The position numbers and the translations under genes are program-made. Under the pieces are notes generated by a model. It ran no database searches. It saw nothing but the letters and a program-made list of their open reading frames with translations, and had not been told where the DNA came from. Source: Lanius collurio (Eukaryota > Chordata > Aves > Passeriformes > Laniidae). From it: a stretch of 64,000 nucleotides of DNA. The stretch is from positions 5,664,782 to 5,728,781 of the forward strand of contig JACBWW010000038.1 in NCBI GenBank assembly GCA_020086605.1. Direction: 5' to 3'. Of the stretch, positions 25,401 through 36,690 are shown in pieces (the stretch's first letter is position 1; each line of letters begins with the position of its first letter).

Positions 25401-28400
25401 GAAAACATTTCTTATTATGATAAAAATGGATTGGACTAACTTTGTTAGCAAAAAGAAAAAAAAAGCTCTTGCCTCTTTCTCCTCTCCCCTTCTATGCAGC
25501 AAAACCAGCAGCTCCACAAATGGATTATCAAAAAAGAAGCTTTATTAATTTGAACAAATTTCATACATTGGGTAAACTGTAGAGGGTCCTTCACTGGGCA
25601 ACACATATGCAAAAACATTCAAGCATCTGTTTTACATAACTCTTTCTTCTCTTTCATGTCACACGCAAGGAATTTTTCTGAAATACTATCTGAATGCAAG
25701 ACTATTCCTGCTATCACCTGCAGGTCCAAAAGTAATACAGCAATTTCAAAGAGACCTTGCCCACACGTGCAAATTCCAAAATTTTGGTTATAGGCTACTG
25801 CTTTCACCACAACTTTGGTCCATGTTTAGACATTCAGCAGCCCAGCACAAACAGCAGTAGCTCCGAGAGCAAACAAAGTCTCAGCTTTTCAGAAGTCAAA
25901 AAGAAGAAAAAAAATGAAAAAACCACCAGGCAAAACTCCAGTTGCCACACTGACTTTGGGTTTACATGTGCAAAATATCAACCGTGACAACAAAAGGCAA
26001 TGCACTGAGTCCAAACTAACAACTCTTGCATTTGACACCTCTCAGCTGTGATGGTATTTAGCCAATTGACTCACATCAATCTCTAGGAAATACACATTTA
26101 TCTTATTTAGTAGGGAGGGGTTAGGAAAGACATAAGGCATGTTGTTGTTGTAATCCTGTCAATGTGGAATAAAACCAAGTTTGTAGAGTAAACAGCTGAA
26201 AGGAGACAATACGAAGAGAAAGCACTGGCTCCTGAAGAGAAAGCATCAACTCCTGTCAGGCATCATGTTTCTTTTGTCTTAGATTATGAAAGGCTAAGAA
26301 ATACTTTAACAGGAATTATGCAAGTGTTTTAACAGGAAATTTTAATCTGAGACCTACAAATAATTAATTCAATAGCTATAGATAAGAGCAGAGCACAAAC
26401 AAAACATTTTTGTTCATATTGAGGTGAAGCAAAGAAGTTGTTAATTAGGCCACGAGTACACAAACTATTTGTAATAAAGCACAAGTGGTACTCTTGGTTC
26501 TCCTAAGAACTATTACCAAAAAATATGTACACCAGGAGAAGCACATACACAGAAAAAAAATTTAAAACCACAAGACAGCTCAAAGTCAGTTTGATGCCAT
26601 CTAGTTTGACAGACAGGAAAGGCAGAAAACCTGCCATCTCCCCAGTTGTCTCTGGGACATTTAATATTCTGTATTTTTTTTAATTAAGCATGCAGAAAGA
26701 CTAAGTCATACTGAAATAAGCGACTGGGAACTATTTCACTTCTCTCTACAAATATTCTCACTCTGTATAACCATCAGATCCTGACACCTAAATAAGAAAT
26801 CCTAGTTGTATTTCATATGGGCTGTTACAAAGATTTGCCACTCAGAACACACTTTGCAAATTATTCTCCAATGCTTTTAACTGGATAGTTAAGTGGAGCC
26901 AGAGGAAAGTGTTTGATCAAGGCTTATGAGACAAAAGCCAGTTACAGTTAAAACTGCATGTATAAGACACAAGAATTTGCACAAATCAAGAAATATCTCA
27001 GATCCCAGTCTTATAAGCACCTATCCCAACATTTACAGTTAGAAAACAAAACATACAGAAAACCAAAACAAAAACACAGAACAAAATCCTTCACATGAGT
27101 GTTTACTACTGTTGGGTGAACTTGAAAGCATTGTCAGAGCTAAGTTCCTCCTTTAAAGCAAAGTCAGTACAACAACTCCTAAAAGCAGAAATAGTGGAAG
27201 AGTTGAGTTTATTTTCAGTATGAGAACACCAGTACCCAGAACATGATAGCAGCCAAGGTTAGTTTTATATTTTCTCACTTGAGGAGTGAACACCAGTTAT
27301 CTCTGGACAATACATCTCACCAAAGTTTCTTTAACACAGGTGCTGCATGAGGCGGGGAAAAAGTCTGTTCTTCACATGGAGAGAGACAAAGTGTACAGGA
27401 TGTCTCCAAAACACACTTTTCTTCCTCTTTTCTCTTTGTCTTTCATGGTTTTTCTTAAAAGCATGAGGCACTTGCCAGACCTAATGCACTAAGAAGAAAT
27501 TAAATGTTTTGCAACAGCTTTGGTAAACTAGAAGTCACAGTTTTAAACATAAACACAGAGCATTTCAGTAGCATAGCAGTTTGAAAAAGCTGCTGCAATA
27601 GCAAAGACTGTATTTCAATTGTTTATTACACTTTTTCAGGTAGTTATGAGAATCTAGACAGTTAGCAAACCCCACTAGGATTTTTTTCTCCTCCAAGCTA
27701 TATGTTCTAAGGAAGCAAAACCCACTGGGGCTTTTCTGCTAGCTTTCTGTGGTATGTTTTCAAACATCCTCCCTTTAATTTGTTATTACAGTTCTTCAGG
27801 AGCACTCATAAAAATATTATGAGGAACTGCTTTCTCTAAAGTTGATCAACATTGCTTCAAGAAAAAGCATACTACCTGTCACTGTAGTAAATCCAGTTAG
27901 TGTGTCACCATACAGTTTCTTTATATCCAAGTAAAGAGTCACTTAGATTACAGGCAAAGAGAAATACCAGTTCTAAGCCTGTGAAATGGGTTTATCAACT
28001 CAGGACATGAAATCCCAGTCAAGGTGACTCCAGATTTCACATATCTTTTTTCACCCTAATTTAGTAATCTCTATATTGTTTTAGGCAAAATGCTTGATTT
28101 TTTCCTAAAAAGAAAAGGCAAACAAAGAAACTTTCAAGATAATAGTGATGATAATAATCTGAGTTGCTACTTCTATTTATTGTACCAGTAGTAATTGCGT
28201 GCAAAGAACTCCTGCTACAATTTTAAAAAGTTTGCCTTGTATTATATGCTTATAAGTGTACACCTGCCCTTTTGTTACAGAGATCTACTGACCTTAAAAG
28301 CAAAGCCTGTTGAACAAGACTTTCATCAGTGAAGCAAGGTTGCTTAATGACTTAATGGAGGCAGACCATTAGCTTACAAAACAGCACCGCTCTGCCTAAC

Positions 28401-28645
28401 CAGAGAGAATGCAGAATTATCCCAGTGGGACAGAAAGGGAGTCTAGTAAGGAGAATCCAGGAAATGTCAAGTGTGGGATTTGGATATGCTGAAGACAGCA
28501 GGACAGAAAGACCAGACATACCTTTGCCCGTGGTGCTGCCCCTCTCCATGGCTCACATCCCCGCCTGTGTGTTAGAGTGGTCTTCACATCCAGCTGCACA
28601 TCCAGCACAGGCTGGCCCACAGCCAATTGAGTGATTTCAACTGCT

Positions 28646-28659
28646 CCATATTAATATGG
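28646..28659. repeat. 14-bp perfect palindrome CCATATTAATATGG
   Basis: This is a spacer-free palindrome whose outer CC...GG with an A/T core resembles an over-long CArG box, and whose centre ATTAAT resembles homeodomain/POU half-sites. The core is ten A/T bases rather than six, so SRF binding is not predicted. Confidence 0.8.
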
Positions 28660-29519
28660 CCACAGAAGGAATAGGCAAGGGGCAGCCAGAGGAGACGGAG
28701 GGGGTTGCATTCTCTGCTCAGCAAGCTCCCCTTGGCAGCCAGTGGGCAGAGAGAGGGGCAAGAGAGCTGCTCGCTCACACAGCACCAGTGCTGGAGCGCT
28801 GTCCATGCTGGCACCTGCTGTGCCACCTAACACAGCACACAGCTTGGTGCAAAACAAAAAAAGACAGACAGACATCCCCCTCCCTGTTGGGCAGCTGTCA
28901 CTGTTCATGCACCAAGGCACTTACAAGGCAACCACCTCCTCAGCCTCATCATCGAGCACCTTGCACGGACACTTGACAAGCAGAACCTCCCCTTGGTAAA
29001 GGGTAAGATTAAAGAGATGGAATTTCAAAAGGCCTTGGAAGTTTCAAAGAGTGATAAAATGCACCAAATTCCTGCAATAAATTATCTTGCACATTCTAAG
29101 CTATTTCCTGATACATGAGCTGTTCAGTCAAAAACTTAAAGGTCAAATTTGCATCAATAGCCTCGCCAAAAAGTTTTCTACAGAGTAAGGAAAGGAGGAG
29201 GAAAGGCTAAAGAAGCAGACATGAAAATAAGAATCCAGTTCCAGTATCTGTATTTTATGCAAGATAAAGTCATTTGCAGTGCAAAATCAGCCTGAAAGGG
29301 TGAGCTATTAGACTGGTTTTAACCAATATGCTCTTATCACTAAGTCTTTCTAATTAGCTTGAAAATTTCTCTTCTAAATTACTTGGAAATCTTTCTTTCT
29401 TTAAAAAGAGGGGAGGGAGATTAACAACTGTCTCAGTTTTAATCCTTCCTCACACTCCCACACAGAGACCTTTTTCTTCCTTAAGGACACTTCACAAGTA
29501 CTTCATTATGTTCATTTTT

Positions 29520-29520
29520 N
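29520..29520. other. Ambiguous base (N)
   Basis: A single N follows a short T-run. It is an assembly or base-calling uncertainty, not a biological feature. Confidence 0.99.
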
Positions 29521-31039
29521 AAGTCTTGCATCATATCTGTGGAATAAAATGCAAATAAGTAATTTTCCAAGGAAAATAAGAAAGATTATGTCCCACAAAG
29601 CTCTCTGCAGGCAGCAAAGGAGTGGATGTCTCCTTTTCCTACACAGCAAGGAAGACACTACTGAAAAAGCACTTCAGTCAGCATGCCAACATGTAAAGTT
29701 TCACTTTTCAGCACTAAAAAAACCCAAGAAAATCTCCAGAAAAACAAACACACACAACAACAACAAAAAAGGAAATTCTGCTTCCATGCATCAGGCCTTA
29801 GCAGCAATATTCACTAATGATGATTTCTAACTCCAGTAATAACTTCAACAGAAAAGTTTCTCCAAATTACTTTTTGAGCTATTCAGTCAAAAGTCTTTGC
29901 ATTTTATATCACAATCCAACAAATGAATTTCTTTCCAAAACCCTACCCTTCTCTCCATGCCAAAAGTTCACAAATCTGAAATTCTAGCCTCATCCTGGAT
30001 TAACAATTCATTGCTCTGTCACCAAGTCATATTTCACAACTTGCCTTCAGTGTATCTGTGGCAAGAACCATCTATAAAATCCTGAACTGCCAAAACCTGC
30101 TCTGATATTCCCACTCCACTTGCTCCCACTCTAATTCAGGACTCCAGTACAGCCTGAAAGCAGAGACCAGGAAAGGGCATCTCTGCTAGAGGTCCAGCTA
30201 TTTTTCTGCTACGGCTACCAAGTTCTCTATCAATTCAAATTGAAAGAATCAAAACATATCAGTAAGTCTCAAAGGGAATCAATAAAACTATTTGTCTCAT
30301 TTCATTCTTACCTCATGAATGAATGAAAAAGAACAACTGCTAATCAGTGATCAGTCCACCAGTTGCTGCAGATTGTGTAACTTCTGATGTATACACTGAT
30401 AATAATAAATGAGGAAATCTTCCAGAGCATAGAAGTCATTGTTATAAAAAATACATAGTTTCTCTACTCTAACAATGCACTAGTGTCTGTATGTTCTTAA
30501 ATACTTTAAATTATATGCCTGTAGATGGTTCCTTCTGAGAAGGCTTGTCAATAGAAACACTGATTTCTGAACATATAGAGAGAAAGCTGTAGACAATCTA
30601 AAATGTGAAAGACTGAAAAAGAGCATTTGATTTCAGGCTTTCTAATTATTTTTTACATGATAGTATGAAATTCAAAGATGAAAGATTTTAAATAGCAAAG
30701 CTATCTGGAAGCAAAGCTTTTAGGGAGCAACATGACAAAGGAAATGTATTTATAGGTTTGAAAACGGGGTGGGGGGAGGGAATCACTGAAGCAGCTGCAC
30801 AGTTTTTGTACAGTGGACAAGAAAAAAAATTTAAAAAGGAGGAAAAGGCAGGCAGAGAAGAAAGTAAAGTAGTTAAAACCAAGGCTGCAGTACTTAACTT
30901 ATTCCTGAATCAGGCTATCATAAAAGTGTTGCTGGATTTTGTTTTTACTTTAGAACTAGTGCTTTTTTTTCCCCCCTACCTGATCCAGTTTTCACAGGTG
31001 CCTTTCCCAGTTTTCATAATTAAACCCATTAAATAAATA

Positions 31040-31660
31040 ATTATTTGGCTATGACGCATGTTGCTATGGCAAGGACTGCGATAGCAAAGATTCAAGCTTT
31101 TATGACTTCACTACAAGGTCACAGAGAAGCCTGTGAGCAAGAAAAATGCGTGGCAAAAAAGGCCATTTCCATTAACATCAACTGCGAGGAAAGACCCGGA
31201 GATGAAGGAGGTGGCTGCACTCTGAAGAGTGGTCCAGGGGCGAGTATTTAATCTTTCACTCCAGCCTCTGCACCAAGCCACAGCAGGAAGAGAAATGTGA
31301 CTGCTGACTGCCTCATCCTTCTGGTTTTGTCTGAAGGGTTGTTAGCGCAGTGCTCCAGCAGCACAAGAGGCCCCAGGGCCACATCCATTCATCTGCCCGA
31401 TAACCCAGCTGAGTGCTCTTTTGCCTTTCAAAGTGTCCATAAAAATACTGCAAGACTGCGATCTTTAAAGAGCGAGCACTCCTTGCCAGATAACTTTAAA
31501 GCAGTGCTCGAGGAAGATAAACACAAGAGCCTGGCTTCCCATAGGAACACAGGCATCTCCGTTCCCACCAGCATCCAGCCCAGATGGGAGAGACCCCGCA
31601 AGGTGCACAAGCAAAGCAGCAGTGCCAGCCCAAAGCAGAGGAGCAGGAACTTCTGGGAAT
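31040..31660. promoter_or_regulatory. CpG-enriched intronic patch, possible enhancer
   Basis: Roughly a dozen CpGs are spread over 600 bases, above the neighbouring intron. The left part has GTTGCTATGGCAAGG near 31059, close to the RFX X-box pattern GTTGCYATGGCAAC. An open frame (31297-31788, plus, 163 codons) covers the right part but has no recognisable domain. No splice sites or conservation evidence are available, so this is only a candidate regulatory element. Confidence 0.25.
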
Positions 31661-32097
31661 TCCCTGGGGACAGTCAGACATGCTTGGTGGTCTCCTTGGA
31701 AAGCTGTGCATGGACTAAGAGCCCTACAGCAGGAGAGGGAGGTCTAGGGAGCAGCCTCCAGCCCTACATCCAACAGGGGGTGAGGTGAGGAGGGAGAAGA
31801 AAAGCTGCCCTCAAATTACTGACCAGACTTCCTCCCCAAAGAGTTACAAACCACTGTTGCTGAAGGCCATGACTTAGGAGAAAGAAGTAGCCACTCACAT
31901 GGTGCCCTCAAGGTGACAAAGGCCACCACATGGACAGGCACAAACATCAGTCTCTAACAAGAAGCGTAACTCAGCTAAAGCAAGATGCCTCTACTAGTTA
32001 CTATTTTTACCAGTAAATCTTGTCCTAAAAATATTTGTGTGGGGGGGAAGAAAAAAAGCAGGAGGATTTAGTGGGGTGTCAACTAAAAAACTTCTCA

Positions 32098-32119
32098 TCA
32101 AATACATGCATGTATTTGA
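32098..32119. repeat. 22-bp perfect palindrome
   Basis: The sequence from 32098 to 32119 equals its own reverse complement with no spacer. The centre is ATGCAT and the half-site is TCAAATACATG. This is longer than expected for chance in a window of this size and could be a dimeric transcription-factor site or a cruciform-forming element. Confidence 0.9.
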
Positions 32120-34885
32120 AAGCAAATAAACTGCTTTGATGCTGCTCTGTGGTGATGTCTACAACTCAACAGAGAGGACAGGCAGTCAGACTCTCACATT
32201 AAGGGAGGAGGTGGGAGATTCAAAACTAGAAATGAAGAAAGCACACACTTGTACTGAACTTTCAAAACAAGTTATTCCAGTTTAACATTTTTCTTCCTGA
32301 ACTGACATAGCATAAATAAGAACCAATGAACTAATGAAATGCAAAGCTTATCCCGAAGCATGAAAGTATTATAATTGTGCTGCGCTTTGCTAATTTTAGA
32401 AGATGAAGAATGACTATATTATAATAAGTCAAATGTAAATATACAAAGCCATCCAATCACCCACAGTGCATGCAGACCACATTACTCAGTTCTCTGCAAC
32501 CTCTCAGAGGTTTAAGGCAGTAAGAGCAGCAAGGAATTCCTCTACAATCTCCAGCTTGCCGGATAAACCTATTCTGTTCCAGAGTAAGTATAAAATTGAC
32601 CAGTCACAATTTCCTTTACTTCAAGGCTGATTTTCTGCCTGTAGGTTTCTTGACACACAGGAATGTCAGACAGTGCAACAAAGAACTGTGAAGTCCAGCA
32701 CCTTCACAGTGCTCCATGCCCTTCACTGGCTCTACCAGCACCTCTGGATCCCAGGGAAAGCTAGATTTTCATCCCTGTGGTACTCCCACACTGGGCTAAC
32801 ATCACTATAGTATGAAGACAGCAGTTTCTTATATGGCACACAAAATAATTGGAGTGAAAATACAAATAATGAAAAAAAATACCCAAACCACCAAAAAACC
32901 AAACTACTGAGAAGTTTCAAACAAGGGAATGTTTTCCCTTCTAGCTATTATTTCCAGATAAAAATCACTGTGGGTCATGGCCTCTCCTGTTATAAAACCA
33001 GCATTTTGCACAAATCTTCTTCCTGTAACACAGATTATGGAGGTCAGATAATTGCTCAGAAATATTGAGACACGAGCCATATGGTAAGCTACATACAAAT
33101 ATATGCTCACTATCTCCACTTTAAGTTTCCCTAAAAAGCTCTGAACAATCTATCCCAAGCAAACTATGATAAGCACACCAGGAAGGCTATCAAAGTAGGA
33201 AAAGTCAGGAAACTCAAAGATTATGAAGCTACACTTCCTTCCAACCTTTTGAGGGAGTGGGGAGAGCAAAAGAAAAAAATAATCTGAAAATGCTTTGTTT
33301 CAGTGGAGTTGTATTTTTAGTCTTCTGATTAAATTTTATTATTGCTTTCATGTTAAAATATTTCATTTTTTAGTATGACACAAATAACAAATATTTCTAT
33401 TTTATCAAAACATTTTCTACAAAGGTCATTAAATTAATGGATTATAATTAAATACTTCAATTCATCTAGATAGCAATTCTGATATAACTTTCTTGAGGGA
33501 AACTTCAACTCTTTTGAGAAACTTCAGATTCTTAGACATAAGTAAATATTAGATATTATGCTCAAAAGGGACAACAAAAAGCAATTCTAAGCATCAACCC
33601 TCCAAATTTTTACAACAGACCTGATTCTATAGCTCAGACAGTTCTCATGGATAAAACCGGCAAAAAATATATTAGCTGCAGAACTTGGTTCAAAACCAGA
33701 TTAATTTCATGTTTTTCTGTTCAGCACAATAGCAATCAACTTACAGTAGCTCTGATTAACTGGCTCACTTGAAAAATTCTTTACTAGATTTTGTTCAGTG
33801 TTAACTCAAGAAGCTTAGTCTAAGAGGAAAAGAAAATTTTCCTTAGCAATGGAAGTGTTATGCTGAATGACTATTACATTCTTTTTACACTAGATCTTTT
33901 CAGTGAAAGAAGCTGTTCATAGTAGCTATATTAGATGAAATACCAAAAATATTCCCATGATGAACTCCAAAAGGTCACCAGAAGACCAAGAAGGCTGTGA
34001 GCTTGGGAAAGAGGTTTAAAAAAAAAGAAAAATAAGTCACCTCACTTGATACAAACTGTCCATCAACACAAACATTTTCACTACATTTCAGAACAGTCCA
34101 GAAGACCATCAATAAGAAAATCTGTAACTCCCATTTGCCTCTGTCAGGAACTCAGGTCCCTCGGTTTACTTTTTAAATACAAAAGACTGGTATCATGCTA
34201 TTTTTTCAGTGTGCCCGATTTCCCACAATCTGCAAAAAATTGATATCATCCTTCTGACGTGTGTCTGAAAAGCACAGGGATTTCATGTGCCATTAGTGTA
34301 TCATAGCACAGGGGCATATTTTGCTAATGCTATGTAAGATATTACAGTACATTCACGTAGCTCTGCAGACTTTAACCACACTCACCCAACAAGACAGGCA
34401 AGTTTGGCTTATACAATACGTAAACAAGCCTTAGAGCAAACATGCAGTAGAACAAGTTGAAACATTGGTTACATTAGTTAAACCTCATTACACCTGAGTA
34501 GCCTCTTCATTTCCAGTTATTCCCATTAAGAACACTGCAGGTTAGCAAGATCAGAAAATAACAAGTCATCACCTTCACCACCCCCCTCTCAGACTCCCCT
34601 TCCAGGAATACTTTGCACAGATTGATGCAGCAGAGCAGTTGGAGAGTGCACAAACTTGTCTGGACCACTTCCAATTTGCTTTTCTATCGATATGCAGACA
34701 GTTCTATCGTTTTCCCCGAGTCAGCATCATTGCAAAACTCAAAACATGCAGCCTGGTCAGTTTTAGCTCAAACCAGCAGCAGTCCTCGGTGTCTTGATCT
34801 GTGTCACTACTAGCAGGATCCTGGTGAGGGGGCTCACACAACTATTTCCTTTTGGACAGCAACAGGCTTCGATTACATTATCATC

Positions 34886-34945
34886 AAATCATAGAACATT
34901 CTGAGTTGGAAGGGATGGCACATACAATATAGGGACTACCTCCTG
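34886..34945 (-). mobile_element. CR1 LINE 3'-end relic
   Basis: On the plus strand this reads ATCATAGAACATTCTGAGTT then GGAAGGGATGGCAC, the reverse complement of a CR1 3' terminus. The typical form is repeated ATTCTATG units preceded by a GTCCCTTCCAACTC-type segment. Only some 60 bases are recognisable and they are diverged, so the insertion is old. It is 5'-truncated, as CR1 copies usually are. Confidence 0.75.
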
Positions 34946-36074
34946 TGCACAGTAATTAATTCTCCTTTGTCATACATCATTCTTAGAGAATTTTGAAAGA
35001 CTTGTAAAAATAGAAAGAATTAGGCTCAGTAGACATATCACCTCTGTAAATGTATCTTCCAGCTCCAAAACACTACACACTTGCCTGACACAACTTGGGA
35101 GAAAAGTACCTGATAGAGACATAGTCCAGGGAAGATAAGACTGATGCTGTAGAAAGCACCCGAAGACACCAAAGCTTTCTACCCCGTTCAGAAGAAGGAA
35201 TGTATGTTGCAAATTCCATTGCCTTCAGGTTTTGTTATATTAAAAATAAAATTTTAAAAAAACTAATTATTTTATTATTAGGGTAGTGAGATCATCAAAT
35301 GAAAGAAATTTTGGCTTTACAGTTAAAATTGCATTCCTTCAGGGGTCAGCTTTCATATTTGTGTTTGCCTTTATATCTCAGTGGAATTTGAACCATGCAC
35401 GCTATTTGGGGCTTTACCGAAGGATGACCACAAAGAAACTTTACAGCTGATACAGAGGACAGCAGATTATCTTGGCAGTGTTCCCAAAAGAGTGGAGATA
35501 ATTCCCGTGCTCACCAGTCTGTATTCTGACAATTGTTCCTATGCACAGATTCAAGCCACTTTGGCCTTCACAGATCTGCACAGGAGCAAAGTCCAAACTA
35601 CAAAGGAATCTCTTAATCTGCCCAGATTAGACTAAAAAAAGAGCAACTACATGGAAAGCCTGCTACATGCTTTCTAAACAGAAAAAAGTTTTCCACCATG
35701 AAGGCTGCTGAAAAATGAGTACGTAGCTCCTTCCCTCAGTATAGACACAAGAGCATTTCACAAAAATATACAAGTGAATAGAACAACCTCACAAATCCTT
35801 TGAACATGGAATAGAATAAATCTGTCTTGATTGAGAACAGAAAGAAAAAAAACACCCTCTAGTTCTAATAGTTCAGAAAATAGTTTTCTCACCTAATCCC
35901 AAACTTAGTGCAGAGTTTAAAAACAGAGATAAATCTACTAGAGCAGACAGGAAAAATAGTAAGTCTCTATAGAGTGCATTTACAAATGGCTTTAAATATA
36001 ACCTTCAAGGAGACTGGATTTTACGAATATATGAAGAAAAAATAGTTGCAGCATTTAGAGATATACAGGTCAGT
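34946..36074. other. Intronic stretch, no gene seen
   Basis: AT-rich sequence between two CR1 fragments, with short ORFs only. An 84-codon frame at 35381-35635 (plus) has no recognisable domain. Confidence 0.5.
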
Positions 36075-36690
36075 CCTGATTAGTATCTTTATCAATGATC
36101 TGGATGAGGATATCAAGTGCAACCTCAGTAAATTCACAGATGACACCAAACTGAGTGGAAATGTTGATCTGCTGGAGGGCAGGAAGGCTCTGCAGAGGGA
36201 TCTGAGCATGCTGGATCAATGGGCTGAGACCAATCGTGTGAGGTTTTCAACAAGGCCAAGTGCCAGGTCCTGCTCTTGGGCTGCAACAACTCCAGGCAGC
36301 AACACAGGCTGGGGCAGCATGGCTGGAAAACTGCCCAGTGGAAAAGGACCTGGGGGTGCTGGTCAACAGCAGCTGAACAAGAGCCAGCTGTGCCCAGGGG
36401 GCCAAAAAGGCCGATGGCATCCTGGCCTGGATCAGCAATAGTGTGGCCAGCAGGACCAGGGCAGGGATTGTCCCTCTGTGCTCAGCACTGGTGAGGCCAC
36501 ACCTCAAGTGCTGTGCTTTTGGCCCCTCAATAAAGAAAGACACTGAGGTGCTGAAACATGTCCAGAGAAGAGCAACAGAGCTGGGGAAGGGTCTGGAGCA
36601 CAAGTCCTGTGGGGAGCAGCTGAAAGAGCTGGAGCTCTGTAGCCTGGAGAAAAGGAGGCTCAGGGAGCCTCAAGCAATATGCCCTTGCTA
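36075..36690 (+). pseudogene. CR1 LINE ORF2 fragment (reverse transcriptase C-terminal half), decayed
   Basis: CR1 is the main avian non-LTR retrotransposon, and its ORF2 encodes an endonuclease and a reverse transcriptase. Translated in shifting frames, this segment shows [24 protein letters not shown] near 36090-36160 (given here as two overlapping motifs: FINDLDED and FTDDTKLSG). It then shows the conserved [12 protein letters not shown], and later [27 protein letters not shown] and SLEKRRLR. These are the family's fingers/thumb and C-terminal motifs in the correct order. The reading frame changes at least twice (near 36245 and again before about 36440), and neither the 5' end nor the 3' UTR is present. 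The catalytic F-A-D-D box reads F-T-D-D. It is a dead, internally truncated copy inside GAB1 intron 1, on the opposite strand to the gene. Confidence 0.88.

Larger units (their letters stand above)
22401..34885. other. Intronic stretch, no gene seen
   Basis: AT-rich intron. Moderately GC-richer islands lie at about 23070-23240, 28500-29000 and 31050-31800. The ambiguous base is at 29520, the 14-bp palindrome at 28646 and the 22-bp palindrome at 32098. No exon, RNA gene or transposable element is recognised apart from those listed. Confidence 0.55.
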
